Shown: positions 10,876 to 20,640 of the stretch, one piece after another
Position numbering within the stretch: the first letter of the stretch is position 1
Layout of the letters: every line of letters begins with the position of its first letter
Source: Brevundimonas diminuta ATCC 11568
GTDB taxonomy: Bacteria > Pseudomonadota > Alphaproteobacteria > Caulobacterales > Caulobacteraceae
Direction of reading: 5' to 3'
DNA length: 53,030 nucleotides
Assembly: GCF_000204035.1 (NCBI RefSeq)
Contig: NZ_GL883086.1
Location: 1,057,540-1,110,569 of the forward strand
Notes under the pieces: generated by a model
Databases searched by the model: none
Told to the model about the DNA's origin: nothing
Seen by the model: only the letters and a program-made list of their open reading frames with translations
Translations under genes and position numbers: made by a program

Positions 10876-12378
10876 TCAGCCGCGTCCGCGCGGGCCGCCA
10901 CGACCGCCTGCACCGCCCGAAGGCTTGCCGCCGAAAGGTTTGCCTCCGAACGGCTTGCCGCCGCCGCGAGGACCGCCTGGTCGGTCGCCCGAACGAGAGT
11001 CCGAACGCGCATCAAGACGCCCACCGGCTCCACCGGGACGACCGAACGGCTTGCCGCCGGGCTTTCCGCCGGGACGGCCGCCCTTGGGCGGACCGCGACG
11101 GTCGTCGATGAACTGGTCGGCGCGCGGTTCGCGCGGCGTGAACGGACGGCGCGGACGATCACCGCCTTCCGTCCCTTCGTCATCACCCGGACGGGCGCGC
11201 GGCTTGAAGGTCTTCTTGTGCTCGAACTTCGGTTTGGCCTTGGCCCAGCCTTCCTTGCGAGCCGGCTTGCCGAACTCGGCGCCGTCTTCAGCCGCCGTCT
11301 CGGCGGCGCGCACGCGGCTGGGCTTGCGCGACGGATCCGACATGGCCGAGCCGGATTTGCCGCGCACGATCGGCGTGCCGGTGCGACGCCCTGGAATCGG
11401 CGTCGGCGTCGCCACCGTATTGCCGGTCGGCAGGTTCTCGGGACGGATATGCTCGGCCAGCATTTCGCGGATCACGCGCGGGCCGACTTCCTCGACCGAT
11501 CCGACCGGCAGGGTGCCGAGTTGGAACGGACCATAGGCCAGGCGGATCAGGCGGTTGACCGTCAGGCCGATGCTCTCCAGCACCTTGCGGACTTCGCGGT
11601 TCTTGCCCTCGGTGATCGAGACGCTGAGCCACAGGTTGGCCGACGACTTTTCACCCTCAGTCTTTTCCTTGGCCTTGTCGATGGTGGCTTCCACGGGGCC
11701 GTAGCGCACGCCGTCGACGACCACGCCGTCCTTCAGCTTGTCCAACTGCTCCTGGGTGATGCGGCCGCGCGCACGGGCGCGATACTGGCGCACCAGGGCC
11801 GTTTCCGGCAGTTCCAGCGCCCGGCTGAGTTCGCCGTCGTTGGTCAGCAGCAGCAGGCCTTCGGTTGCCAGATCGAGGCGGCCGACCGAAATCACGCGCG
11901 GAAGGCCGCTAGGCAGGGCGTCGAACACGGTAGGGCGGCCAGCCGGATCGTTGTGGCTGGTGATCAGGCCTGCGGGCTTATGATAGCGCCAAACGCGCGT
12001 CGCCTGGGCCGCGCCGATCGGCTTGCCGTCGACGGTGATCTTGTCGTCGCGCGTCACCAGTACGGCGGGCGTGGCCAGGATGCGGCCGTTCACCGCCACC
12101 TTGCCCAGACCGATCAGCCGTTCGACCTCACGACGCGAGGCGATGCCCGCGCGGGCCATAGCCTTGGCGATTCGTTCGGTGCGCTCCGGGCCCTTGGCCT
12201 CGGACGCAGACTTGTCGCCCGGCTTGCCCCCGACGCGGTCGCGAGGCTTGCCGCCCGGCTTTGCGTCCTTGTCGAAGGACTTTCGCGGGCCTTTATCGGC
12301 GAAATTGCGGGGACCGCGCGCGCCGTCGTCTTGACGGGAGCGGGGCTTCTTGTCGTTGTCTTTGGGATGGCGATCCAT
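10876..12378 (-). CDS. rluB: 23S rRNA pseudouridine synthase, RluB type, with long disordered tails
   Basis: The 500-residue protein has a Lys/Arg/Gly-rich N-terminal extension (about 1-65), an S4 RNA-binding domain (about 68-115) and an RsuA/RluB catalytic domain with G-R-L-D at 166-169 (Asp169 is the nucleophile). A basic, Gly-rich tail follows from about residue 340. The tail ends in repeats such as GGKPFGGKPFGG and RPGGKPGG. E. coli RluB has about 290 residues, so roughly 200 are extra. It modifies helix 89 of 23S rRNA in the family. The ATG at 12378 overlaps the divergent tadA start by 12 bases. Confidence 0.92.
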   Translation of the reverse strand: MDRHPKDNDKKPRSRQDDGARGPRNFADKGPRKSFDKDAKPGGKPRDRVGGKPGDKSASEAKGPERTERIAKAMARAGIASRREVERLIGLGKVAVNGRILATPAVLVTRDDKITVDGKPIGAAQATRVWRYHKPAGLITSHNDPAGRPTVFDALPSGLPRVISVGRLDLATEGLLLLTNDGELSRALELPETALVRQYRARARGRITQEQLDKLKDGVVVDGVRYGPVEATIDKAKEKTEGEKSSANLWLSVSITEGKNREVRKVLESIGLTVNRLIRLAYGPFQLGTLPVGSVEEVGPRVIREMLAEHIRPENLPTGNTVATPTPIPGRRTGTPIVRGKSGSAMSDPSRKPSRVRAAETAAEDGAEFGKPARKEGWAKAKPKFEHKKTFKPRARPGDDEGTEGGDRPRRPFTPREPRADQFIDDRRGPPKGGRPGGKPGGKPFGRPGGAGGRLDARSDSRSGDRPGGPRGGGKPFGGKPFGGKPSGGAGGRGGPRGRG

Positions 12379-12861
12379 GATGAGCGGTTCATGAGCATGG
12401 CGCTCGATCTGGCGCAAGCGGCGGCTGAAGCCGGCGAGGTGCCGGTCGGGGCCGTGATCGTGGACGAAAACACCGGCGAAGTGCTTGGGCGCGGGCAAAA
12501 CGGGCCCATCACGGCCCATGATCCGAGTGCTCATGCCGAGATCGTCGCCCTGCGCGATGCCGCGGCGAAGTTGCAGAATTATCGCCTTACGGACCTGACT
12601 CTCTACGTCACCCTTGAGCCGTGCGCCATGTGCGCGGGCGCCATCAGCCACGCCCGCATCGGCCGCGTGGTCTGGGGGGCGGACGATCCCAAGGGGGGCG
12701 CCGTGCTGCACGGCGGGCGTTTCTTCGACCAGCCGACCTGTCACTGGCGGCCCCGGACCGAGAGCGGCGTCATGGCTGATCCGGCCGCTGAAATGCTGCG
12801 CAGCTTCTTCCGCTCACGCCGGAAATCACGATCAGGAACGCTGAGCGACGCCGGGCGTTGA
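12367..12861 (+). CDS. tadA: tRNA-specific adenosine deaminase TadA
   Basis: The 164-residue enzyme deaminates A34 to inosine in tRNA-Arg(ACG). Zinc-site motifs are H56-A-E58 and P-C86-A-M-C89, with Glu58 as proton shuttle. I chose the ATG at 12367 because MAIHDERFMSMALDLAQ aligns with the usual N-terminus. ATGs at 12391 and 12397 are possible and would remove the overlap with rluB. No strong Shine-Dalgarno is seen. The divergent rluB-tadA pair is common, but overlapping 5' ends are not. Confidence 0.93.
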   Translation: MAIHDERFMSMALDLAQAAAEAGEVPVGAVIVDENTGEVLGRGQNGPITAHDPSAHAEIVALRDAAAKLQNYRLTDLTLYVTLEPCAMCAGAISHARIGRVVWGADDPKGGAVLHGGRFFDQPTCHWRPRTESGVMADPAAEMLRSFFRSRRKSRSGTLSDAGR

Positions 12862-12891
12862 GTTTCCAAGCTTGACCTTGAGAGGCTCCTC

Positions 12892-13305
12892 TTGCCGACC
12901 CGTATCCTCTGGCCGACCATCGTCTCCGTCCTGGTGCTGTTGTCCGCCTGCGGCCAGGAACCGCGCGAGGCCCCGACTGACGGCGACGCCGTGCGCGAAC
13001 GCGCCGTCGAAGCCCAGACCACGCGCCGCCGCACCGGCGCTGAGCTTCAGGACCGCGCCCTGAACCGCCTCATCCACGCCGTCTATCTGTGCAACAACTC
13101 CGAACGCCTGTCGGTCGACTTCGACAACCCGCGCCAGATGGCGACCGTGCGCAATTCCAGCGGCGAGGCGGTGGATCTGTTCCAGGAACGCGCCGCTGAC
13201 GGCATCTGGTATCGCGCCTCGGGCTATGAGCTGCGCGGCAAGGGCGTCATGGCCACATGGACCGCCGCCGACCGCGAGCCCACCGAATGCCGGGCCGTCG
13301 ACTAG
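12892..13305 (+). CDS. MliC-like lipoprotein (putative c-type lysozyme inhibitor)
   Basis: The 137-residue protein starts at TTG 12892 after a GAGAGG Shine-Dalgarno with six-base spacing. It has a lipoprotein signal with lipobox L-S-A-C (Cys20). The C-terminal half matches the MliC/PliC pattern: an early VYLCNNSERL strand, a WYRASGYELRGKG loop and a final Cys near the end (ECRAVD). The two Cys could form the conserved disulfide. Family members sit in the envelope and block host lysozyme, but the function here is inferred. Its stop overlaps the convergent GNAT stop. Confidence 0.7.
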   Translation: MPTRILWPTIVSVLVLLSACGQEPREAPTDGDAVRERAVEAQTTRRRTGAELQDRALNRLIHAVYLCNNSERLSVDFDNPRQMATVRNSSGEAVDLFQERAADGIWYRASGYELRGKGVMATWTAADREPTECRAVD

Positions 13306-13889
13306 GCGAAGGCCGCCAAGCGTTCGTCCAGCCGTCGCCGCACCTCGGGCCAGTCCTCGTCCAGGATGGCGAACTGCGCCGTATCCCGCGCCCGGCCGGT
13401 CCAGGTCGTCTTGTGCTTGCGCAGCACGCCTTCAAAGGCCGCGCCCAGCTTGCGGATGGCCGCCTGACTAGTGGCGTTCAGGGCGTCGGTGATGATCTCG
13501 ACCCGGATCGCCCCGTTCGAAAAGGCGTAGTCCAGCAACAGACGCTTGCACGCCGGGTTGACCGGCCCGCCCCGCGCCTCGGGTCGATAGAAGGTCGAAC
13601 CGATCTCGCAGCGTCGATGCTCGGGCTTGATCTCATAGAGGCTGGTCGTGCCGACGACCGCACCATCGGCACGACGCCGCACGGCATAGGCGATGCGAGA
13701 CCCCGCCGCCATCGCCTTCAGCGCCGCATCCCACCAGCCGTCGAAATGCGCGCCATAGGCGGCGGCGACCATGCCATTCCAGGCGTCCGGGTCGCAGTCC
13801 AGCGCCGCCCGAACCTCATCCTTCAGCGCCTCGGTGAACGGCTCCAGCCGAACGAAGGCGTCTTCAAGGACGACGGGCGACAGCTTCAC
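13302..13889 (-). CDS. GNAT family N-acetyltransferase (RimJ/RimL type)
   Basis: The 195-residue protein has the layout of RimJ/RimL-like acetyltransferases. It has an N-terminal VRLEPFT segment, a central G-T-T-S-L strand, and a late region [16 protein letters not shown], which is typical of the acetyl-CoA-binding and substrate end. It starts at GTG 13889, overlapping the aroB stop by 4 bases (GTGA). It is therefore the third gene of the aroK-aroB operon. The substrate cannot be read from the sequence. Confidence 0.88.
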   Translation of the reverse strand: MKLSPVVLEDAFVRLEPFTEALKDEVRAALDCDPDAWNGMVAAAYGAHFDGWWDAALKAMAAGSRIAYAVRRRADGAVVGTTSLYEIKPEHRRCEIGSTFYRPEARGGPVNPACKRLLLDYAFSNGAIRVEIITDALNATSQAAIRKLGAAFEGVLRKHKTTWTGRARDTAQFAILDEDWPEVRRRLDERLAAFA

Positions 13890-14992
13890 GCCGCGCCTTC
13901 CTCAATCAGGAAGGCGCGCACCGCCTCGGCGTCCACGTCCTTGTCGGTGAAGGCGTCGCCCACGGCCCGCGCGAGGATCAGGGTCAGGCGTCCGCCCTCG
14001 GCCTTCTTGTCCCCCGCCATGCGCGCGATCAGGGCGTCGGCCGCGAAGGCGTGGGCCACATCCGAAAGTCGCGTCGGCAGGCCCGCCGCGCGGATGCCCG
14101 CCTCGGCGCGCTCAGCCTCCGCCGCCGGGCACAGCCCCTGCCGCGCCGAATAACGGAAGGCCATGGCGCAGCCCAACGCCACCGCCTCGCCGTGGGTCAG
14201 GGCCTCGTCAAAAGCCAGTTCAGCCTCCAGGGCGTGACCGAAGGTGTGGCCCAGGTTCAGCAGGGCGCGACGGCCCGCCTCCTTCTCATCCTCGCCGACG
14301 ATCTGGGCCTTGATTTCGACCGAGCGGATCACCGCCCGCTCCAGCGCATCGAGATCGCCCTGCGCCCCAGCAGCCCCCTCGCCGCCCAGCCAGTCGAAGA
14401 AGGCCGCGTCGCAGATCAGCCCGTGCTTCAGCACCTCGGCCCAGCCCGAGCGCATCTGGCGCACCGGCAGGGTAGCCAGGGCCTCGATGTCCGCCAGCAC
14501 CCGACGCGGCTGATGGAAGGCGCCGATCAGGTTCTTGCCGCGCGGGGTGTCGATGGCCGTCTTGCCGCCGACCGAGGAATCCACCTGAGCCAGCAGAGTG
14601 GTTGGAACCTGCACGAAGTCGATCCCGCGCATGAACAACGCCGCCGCCAGACCGGCCAGGTCGCCCACCACGCCGCCGCCCAGGGCGACGACCAGGCTCT
14701 TGCGATCCAGTCCTTCGGCCAGCAATCGATCCAGCACCGCCTCAAGCTGTTCAAACGACTTGGACGCCTCGCCTGCGGGCACCGTGACGATTCCGGTCGC
14801 TAGGCCCGCGCCTTCCAGCGAGGCGCGCACCGTCTCGCCGTGGATAGCCGCGACTGTCTCGTCGCTGACGATGAAGGCTCGCGTGGGCTTCAATGCGGCG
14901 ACCTCGGCTCCCGCCGTCTTCAGCAGACCGCGCCCGACGACGACCTCATAGGGGGCGAAGGCGCCGCCTGCGACCGGGATCGTCGTGGTCAT
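13886..14992 (-). CDS. aroB: 3-dehydroquinate synthase
   Basis: This 368-residue NAD- and metal-dependent enzyme converts DAHP to 3-dehydroquinate, the second step of the shikimate pathway. The NAD-binding [10 protein letters not shown] motif and the [19 protein letters not shown] segment are present, together with HGLICDAA and [12 protein letters not shown], which supplies metal-binding His residues. It overlaps aroK upstream and the GNAT gene downstream by 4 bases each, so all three are translated in a coupled way. Confidence 0.97.
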   Translation of the reverse strand: MTTTIPVAGGAFAPYEVVVGRGLLKTAGAEVAALKPTRAFIVSDETVAAIHGETVRASLEGAGLATGIVTVPAGEASKSFEQLEAVLDRLLAEGLDRKSLVVALGGGVVGDLAGLAAALFMRGIDFVQVPTTLLAQVDSSVGGKTAIDTPRGKNLIGAFHQPRRVLADIEALATLPVRQMRSGWAEVLKHGLICDAAFFDWLGGEGAAGAQGDLDALERAVIRSVEIKAQIVGEDEKEAGRRALLNLGHTFGHALEAELAFDEALTHGEAVALGCAMAFRYSARQGLCPAAEAERAEAGIRAAGLPTRLSDVAHAFAADALIARMAGDKKAEGGRLTLILARAVGDAFTDKDVDAEAVRAFLIEEGAA

Positions 14993-15558
14993 GACTGGGT
15001 CTCCTGCCGTCCGAACCGGCGCAACTGTTTCAGGATGGCCTCGACGGCCTGGGCGTGCGATCCGCCGCCTACATCGACCGTCAGATCGGCCTCGCCGTAG
15101 ATGGGATAGCGCGCCTTGGCCAAATCGTTCAGGGCTGTCAGAGGATCGCGATTGCGCAACAGCGGCCGGGTGTCGCGTCGCCCTACCCGCTCGGCGATGA
15201 CCTTCAGGTCCGCACGCATCCAGACGCTGACGGCATGCTGCTTCATCAGGGCGCGGGTGTCGGGGTTGAGCACCGCCCCGCCCCCGGTCGCCAGCACGAT
15301 CGGCGGCCCTTCCAGCAAGCGCTTCATAACCCGCGCTTCGCCCGCCCGGAACTCGACCTCGCCGCGCGTGGCGAAGATTTCGCTGACGGTCATGCCCGCC
15401 GCTTCCTCGATCACATGATCGCCGTCGGCGAACGGCAGGCCCAGCCGCGCCGCCAGGCGCCGCCCCACGGTCGATTTCCCGACGCCCATCAGCCCCACCA
15501 GGGCTATGGTGCGGACCGAAGACAGCGGGAAGGAATCAGGCGAGGCGTCAGAAGGCAT
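14989..15558 (-). CDS. aroK: Shikimate kinase
   Basis: This 189-residue enzyme phosphorylates shikimate at the 3-OH with ATP. The Walker A motif is GLMGVGKST at 22-30. Asp45 and Asp47 in FADGD form the shikimate and Mg site. The GGG of the shikimate-binding loop is at 92-94, and R-x-x-x-Y near the C-terminus matches the lid region. The first 14 residues are an extension relative to E. coli AroK. The gene is divergent from xerD, with only 68 bases between them. Confidence 0.97.
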   Translation of the reverse strand: MPSDASPDSFPLSSVRTIALVGLMGVGKSTVGRRLAARLGLPFADGDHVIEEAAGMTVSEIFATRGEVEFRAGEARVMKRLLEGPPIVLATGGGAVLNPDTRALMKQHAVSVWMRADLKVIAERVGRRDTRPLLRNRDPLTALNDLAKARYPIYGEADLTVDVGGGSHAQAVEAILKQLRRFGRQETQS

Positions 15559-15626
15559 GGTCCGTACACCCTCTACACCAGACGCCGCCCCGCTTCACAC
15601 CCAGAAGCGATGACCAGACGCGCCGC

Positions 15627-16529
<903 letters not shown>

Positions 16530-16614
16530 ACCCGCGCTTGCTCCGAGGCGTTCCGCGCTCTAGGTTCCGCCGCCTTCCGTAGCGCCAAGCGCGCTTCTTC
16601 CTCACGGACGCCTT

Positions 16615-17565
16615 ATGGCCACGCACTATCTCGAATTCGAAAAGCCGATCGCCGAACTGGACGCCAAGATCGCCGAGCTGTCGCTTCTGGCGCCGACCAG
16701 CGGGTCGTTCGAGACCGAGATCGCCGCCCTGCGCAAGAAGGCCGACGCCATGCGCACCAAGGCCTACGCCAACCTCGATCCGTGGATGCGCACCCAGGTC
16801 GCGCGCCACCCCCAGCGTCCGCACTTCGTCGATTACGTCGACGGCCTGTTCACCGACTTCGTTGAGCTGCACGGCGACCGTCAGTTCGGCGACGACCAGG
16901 CCATCCTGGGCGGCCTGGCCCGATTCCGCGGCCAGCCGGTCGTGATCATGGGTCACGAAAAGGGTCACGACACCCAGACCCGCATCACCCACAACTTCGG
17001 CATGGCCCGCCCCGAGGGCTATCGCAAGGCCGTCCGCCTGATGGACATGGCCGAGCAGTTCGGCCTGCCGGTCCTGACCTTCGTCGACACCGCCGGCGCC
17101 TATCCGGGTCTGGGCGCTGAAGAGCGCGGACAGGCCGAGGCCATCGCCCGCTCGACCGAGCGCGGCCTGACCCTAGGCGTGCCCTCCATCGCCACGGTGA
17201 CGGGCGAAGGCGGCTCGGGCGGCGCCATCGCCATCGCCGCCGCCAGCCGCGTGCTGATGCTGGAGCACTCGATCTATTCGGTCATCTCGCCGGAAGGCGC
17301 GGCGGGCATCCTTTGGCGCGACGGCGCGCGGGCCAAGGACGCGGCCAACGCCATGAAGATCACTGCGCCCGACCTGATTGAGCTGAAGATCGTCGATCGC
17401 GTGATCCCCGAGCCCCTGGGCGGCGCCCACGCCGACCGTGAAAAAGCGATCCGCAATGTCGGCCAGGTTCTGGAAGAAGAGCTGAAGGCCATGTCCGGCC
17501 TGTCCGCTGAGCAGCTCAAGAAACAGCGCGCCGACCGCTTCTACGCCATCGGCCGTCTGGGTTGA
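16615..17565 (+). CDS. accA: Acetyl-CoA carboxylase carboxyltransferase subunit alpha
   Basis: This 316-residue subunit makes malonyl-CoA with AccD in the first step of fatty acid synthesis. It starts MATHYLEFEKPIAELDAKI, the conserved N-terminal helix. The carboxyltransferase core contains GDRQFGDDQAI, the GHEKG loop and the oxyanion region GEGGSGGAIAI. It lies 85 bases downstream of xerD. A hairpin follows the stop. Confidence 0.97.
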   Translation: MATHYLEFEKPIAELDAKIAELSLLAPTSGSFETEIAALRKKADAMRTKAYANLDPWMRTQVARHPQRPHFVDYVDGLFTDFVELHGDRQFGDDQAILGGLARFRGQPVVIMGHEKGHDTQTRITHNFGMARPEGYRKAVRLMDMAEQFGLPVLTFVDTAGAYPGLGAEERGQAEAIARSTERGLTLGVPSIATVTGEGGSGGAIAIAAASRVLMLEHSIYSVISPEGAAGILWRDGARAKDAANAMKITAPDLIELKIVDRVIPEPLGGAHADREKAIRNVGQVLEEELKAMSGLSAEQLKKQRADRFYAIGRLG

Positions 17566-17586
17566 TCAAGGGCTGATCGCGATTGC

Positions 17587-17604
17587 GCGGCGTCGCAACG
17601 CCGC
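17587..17604 (+). terminator. Hairpin after accA
   Basis: GCGGCGT, loop CGCA, ACGCCGC form a perfect seven-pair stem 21 bases after the accA stop. No T run follows, so it may be an RNA-stabilising or Rho-associated hairpin rather than an intrinsic terminator. Confidence 0.4.
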
Positions 17605-17661
17605 CGAAGCTGACATCATGCGATTCGTTCTGTTTTCCTCCGCTCGCATCGGCAGGCTCCC

Positions 17662-18237
17662 ATGCGCGGCATGAACGGGGTCGGTGAATCCCTGCGCGAA
17701 AGCGCGGTGTTCAACTTCGACGGCGCGGTGACGATGGTCATCGACGATTCTCCCTTTTCATTGGAGCTGACCGCCCAGGCCCTGCTCGGTTTCGGCATGA
17801 AGGTGCGTCACGCCTGCGAGAGCGCGGCCGATGCCATCTCCATCCTGCAGACTCATCCAGTCGATCTGATCCTGGTCGACTGCGAAATGCCGGGCATGAG
17901 CGGATACGAATTCGTGCGCTGGCTGCGCCGTTCCGGTCTGGAGCCGAACGCCTATACGCCTGTCATCATGACCGCCGCCCACGTGCGCCGCTCCAAGGTG
18001 TCGGATGCGCGCGATTGCGGCGCCAACTTCCTGATCACCAAGCCGTTCAGCGCGGGCGTCCTGCTGGAGCGCATCGTCTGGGTGTCGCGGGATAACCGCC
18101 CCTTCCTGGAGGTCGGCGACTATTTCGGCCCCGACCGCCGCTTCCGCAGCGAGCCCTGGCCCGGCCCCGAGCGTCGCGCCGAAGAGCGCCGCAAGACAGC
18201 CTTTGAAAAAGAACGCAGGGCGGCGGTGGAGCTATGA
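17662..18237 (+). CDS. Response regulator with a basic, PDRRF-containing C-terminal tail
   Basis: The 191-residue protein has one REC domain (about 22-140). Asp28/Asp29 form the acidic pocket, Asp73 in LVDCEMPG is the phosphorylation site and Lys127 the conserved lysine. There is no DNA-binding output domain. Instead a short tail follows, with the motif FGPDRRFR and a Glu/Arg-rich end. Related single-REC proteins in Caulobacterales act in signalling through protein contacts. An internal ATG at 17671 is possible. The gene overlaps the next by 4 bases (ATGA), so the two products likely act together. Confidence 0.85.
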   Translation: MRGMNGVGESLRESAVFNFDGAVTMVIDDSPFSLELTAQALLGFGMKVRHACESAADAISILQTHPVDLILVDCEMPGMSGYEFVRWLRRSGLEPNAYTPVIMTAAHVRRSKVSDARDCGANFLITKPFSAGVLLERIVWVSRDNRPFLEVGDYFGPDRRFRSEPWPGPERRAEERRKTAFEKERRAAVEL

Positions 18238-18713
18238 CAGTCATCACGCACAATCGCCGTCGCAGCCGCCTGTCGACGTTGGTCGACCAGCCCGGCGGCG
18301 TCAGCGTCGGCGTCGCCCTGAACCAGGCCCGCGCCAATCTGGCCGGGCTGGAGGCCCGCAGCCGAGAGATCATTCAGGAACAGGTCACGGCCCTGGCGGC
18401 CCTGCCCGCTCCCGTCGGCATCGACGAAACCGCCCTGGATCAAGCCTACAGCCACGCCAGCGCCGTGATCGACGCGGCCGGGCCGTTTGAACTCAACGAC
18501 CTGTGCGCAGCCGCGGCCAATCTGTGCGACCTGATCGACGCCGCGCCCGAGGGCCGAGCCTTTGACTGGCGCGTCGTCACGGTCCACGCTCAAGCCCTGC
18601 GCCTGCTGCTGACGCTGCCTTCCGAAGCCTCCGACGCCCGCGCCAAGGTGCTGGACAGCCTCAAGGACGTGCTCAAGGCCAAGGTTCCCGGCGCCGGAGA
18701 GCCCGAAGCCTAA
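18234..18713 (+). CDS. Helical protein, possibly CheE-like; partner of the response regulator
   Basis: The 159-residue protein is predicted to be mostly helical and has no membrane segment or signal. It begins with a basic N-terminus, then LVDQPGGVSVGVALNQARANL. I think this resembles small proteins called CheE in Caulobacter chemotaxis loci, but from memory only. Its tight coupling with a receiver-domain gene suggests a phospho-signalling partner. It could be a phosphotransfer-like bundle, although no clear HPt His motif is seen. The stop overlaps the convergent ABC exporter gene by 4 bases. Confidence 0.65.
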   Translation: MTVITHNRRRSRLSTLVDQPGGVSVGVALNQARANLAGLEARSREIIQEQVTALAALPAPVGIDETALDQAYSHASAVIDAAGPFELNDLCAAAANLCDLIDAAPEGRAFDWRVVTVHAQALRLLLTLPSEASDARAKVLDSLKDVLKAKVPGAGEPEA

Positions 18714-20596
18714 CCGGCCTGGGCCTTCGCGCCGCGCGTCTGCTTGCGCCACAGCGCCGCATACTCTCCGCCCTGACGCGCCACCAGCTCATGATGGGCG
18801 CCGCGTTCGACGATGCGGCCCGCCTTCAGCACCAGAATCTGATCGGCGTCGGCCACGGTCGACAGGCGGTGCGCCACGACCAGGGTCGTGCGGCCGGTTC
18901 GGGCGCGACGCAACGTCTTCTGAATAGCGGCCTCGGTCCGGCTGTCCAGCGCGCTGGTCGCCTCGTCTAAGATCAAGATGCAGGGATCGGCCAGCAGGGC
19001 GCGGGCGATGCCGACCCGCTGACGTTCGCCGCCCGACAGCTTCAGGCCCCGCTCGCCGACGCGCGTGTCCATGCCTTCGGGCAGATTGCGGATGAAGTCG
19101 GCCAGTTCCGCCGCTTCCGCCGCCGCCCAGATCGCCGCCTCGTCCGCGTCGGGCCGGGCGAAGGCGATGTTGGCGGCGATGGTGTCGTTGAACAGGGCCA
19201 CGTCCTGCGGCACCAGGGCCACGGCCGCCCGCAACGACGCCTGGGTCACGCTACGCGCGTCCCGGCCGTCGATGAGCACCACGCCCTCCTGCGGATCGAG
19301 CAGTCGCAGGGCCAGCTTGACGATGGTGGACTTGCCCGCCCCCGACGGCCCGACCAGGGCGGTCGTGGTGCCCGCGGGCGTGACGAAGCTGACGTCGTCC
19401 AGCCCCGCCGCCCGCGCGTCATGCCGGAAACCGACATGGTCGAACACGATTTCGGCCCCCCGCCCGCTTTCAGGACGCGGCAGATCGATGGCGTCAGGCG
19501 CGTCCGCCACCTGCGGCGCCTGCCGCGTCACCTTAAGCATTTCCTCCATGTCGATGAAGGATTGGCGGATTTCTCGATACGCAAAGCCCAGAATGTTCAG
19601 CGGCGCATAGAGGGAGATCATGATCAGCACCGCCGCCGTCACATCCCCCGGCCCCATGCGCCCGGCCGCGGCCTCGAACCCGGCCATGACCGCCATGACG
19701 CCAAGGCCGACGTTCATGATCAGACCCTGGATCAGGTTCAGGGTCGCCAGCGAAGTGTTCGCCTTCAGCGACGCCTTCGCATAGGTCGCGAGGGACGCAT
19801 CATAGGCCTGCGCCGCCCGGCCCTCGGCGCCGAACGACTTGACGGTTTCGTAGTTCAGCAGGGCGTCGACCGACAGGCCCGCCGCCTCGCTGTCGGCCGC
19901 GTTCATGGCGCGCCGGTGCTCCAGCCGCCAGTTGGCCATGGAGAAGGTCGCGACCGCATAGACCAGCACCACGGCCACCGCCACGGCGCCGAATCGCCAG
20001 TCGTATTTGCCGCCCAGAACCGCCGCCGCCAGCACCAGCTCCAGCACCGTCGGGCCCAGGTCGAACATCAGGATCCGCAGCAGGAAGTCGACCGCGCGCG
20101 AGCCCCGGTCCATCACCCGCGACAGAGCGCCGGACCGCTTGGTCTGGTGGAAGTCCAGCGACAGGCTGAGGGCGTGGGCGAAGGTCTCGGCCGCCGTCTT
20201 GCGCTGCGCCGCCGCACGCACCGGCGCGAACACCACGTCTGACAACTGCGGCGTCGCCGCCGACAAAAAACGCACCAGGGCCCAGCCCACGGCGAAGGCG
20301 GCGAAGCCCAGCCCCACTGACGCCGCCGGCCCCTGATCCGCCGCAAGATGATTGACCGCCGCGCCCAGAACCAACGGCGCCAGCACGCCCAACCCCTTGC
20401 CCGCCAGGGTCAGCAGGATCGCCCCCGTCACGCGCCACGGCAGTTGCGGCGCGCCCGAACGGGCCACCACGCCGATCAAATTCTTCAGCGCCTCCAGCGT
20501 AGGCGGCGCCTCCTGTTGCGCAGAATCCGTCCCGGCGTTCACGGCCTTGCTTGCGAGGTCGCCGCGCCGTCCTGAGCGTTCACCGCGCATCGTCAC
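18710..20596 (-). CDS. ABC exporter, Atm1/HMT1 type
   Basis: The 628-residue half-transporter has a six-helix membrane domain (about 60-340) and an ATPase domain with Walker A GPSGAGKST, signature LSGGERQR and Walker B ILILDEAT. The NYETVKSFGAE motif in the coupling region is typical of Atm1-like exporters of glutathione adducts or metal-linked thiols. The protein likely works as a homodimer in the inner membrane. The start may be GTG 20596 or ATG 20590. Confidence 0.9.
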   Translation of the reverse strand: MTMRGERSGRRGDLASKAVNAGTDSAQQEAPPTLEALKNLIGVVARSGAPQLPWRVTGAILLTLAGKGLGVLAPLVLGAAVNHLAADQGPAASVGLGFAAFAVGWALVRFLSAATPQLSDVVFAPVRAAAQRKTAAETFAHALSLSLDFHQTKRSGALSRVMDRGSRAVDFLLRILMFDLGPTVLELVLAAAVLGGKYDWRFGAVAVAVVLVYAVATFSMANWRLEHRRAMNAADSEAAGLSVDALLNYETVKSFGAEGRAAQAYDASLATYAKASLKANTSLATLNLIQGLIMNVGLGVMAVMAGFEAAAGRMGPGDVTAAVLIMISLYAPLNILGFAYREIRQSFIDMEEMLKVTRQAPQVADAPDAIDLPRPESGRGAEIVFDHVGFRHDARAAGLDDVSFVTPAGTTTALVGPSGAGKSTIVKLALRLLDPQEGVVLIDGRDARSVTQASLRAAVALVPQDVALFNDTIAANIAFARPDADEAAIWAAAEAAELADFIRNLPEGMDTRVGERGLKLSGGERQRVGIARALLADPCILILDEATSALDSRTEAAIQKTLRRARTGRTTLVVAHRLSTVADADQILVLKAGRIVERGAHHELVARQGGEYAALWRKQTRGAKAQAG

Positions 20597-20640
20597 GTCC
20601 CGCCGCCATCATGCCTCCGAGGCGGAACGCGCCCGCCACG

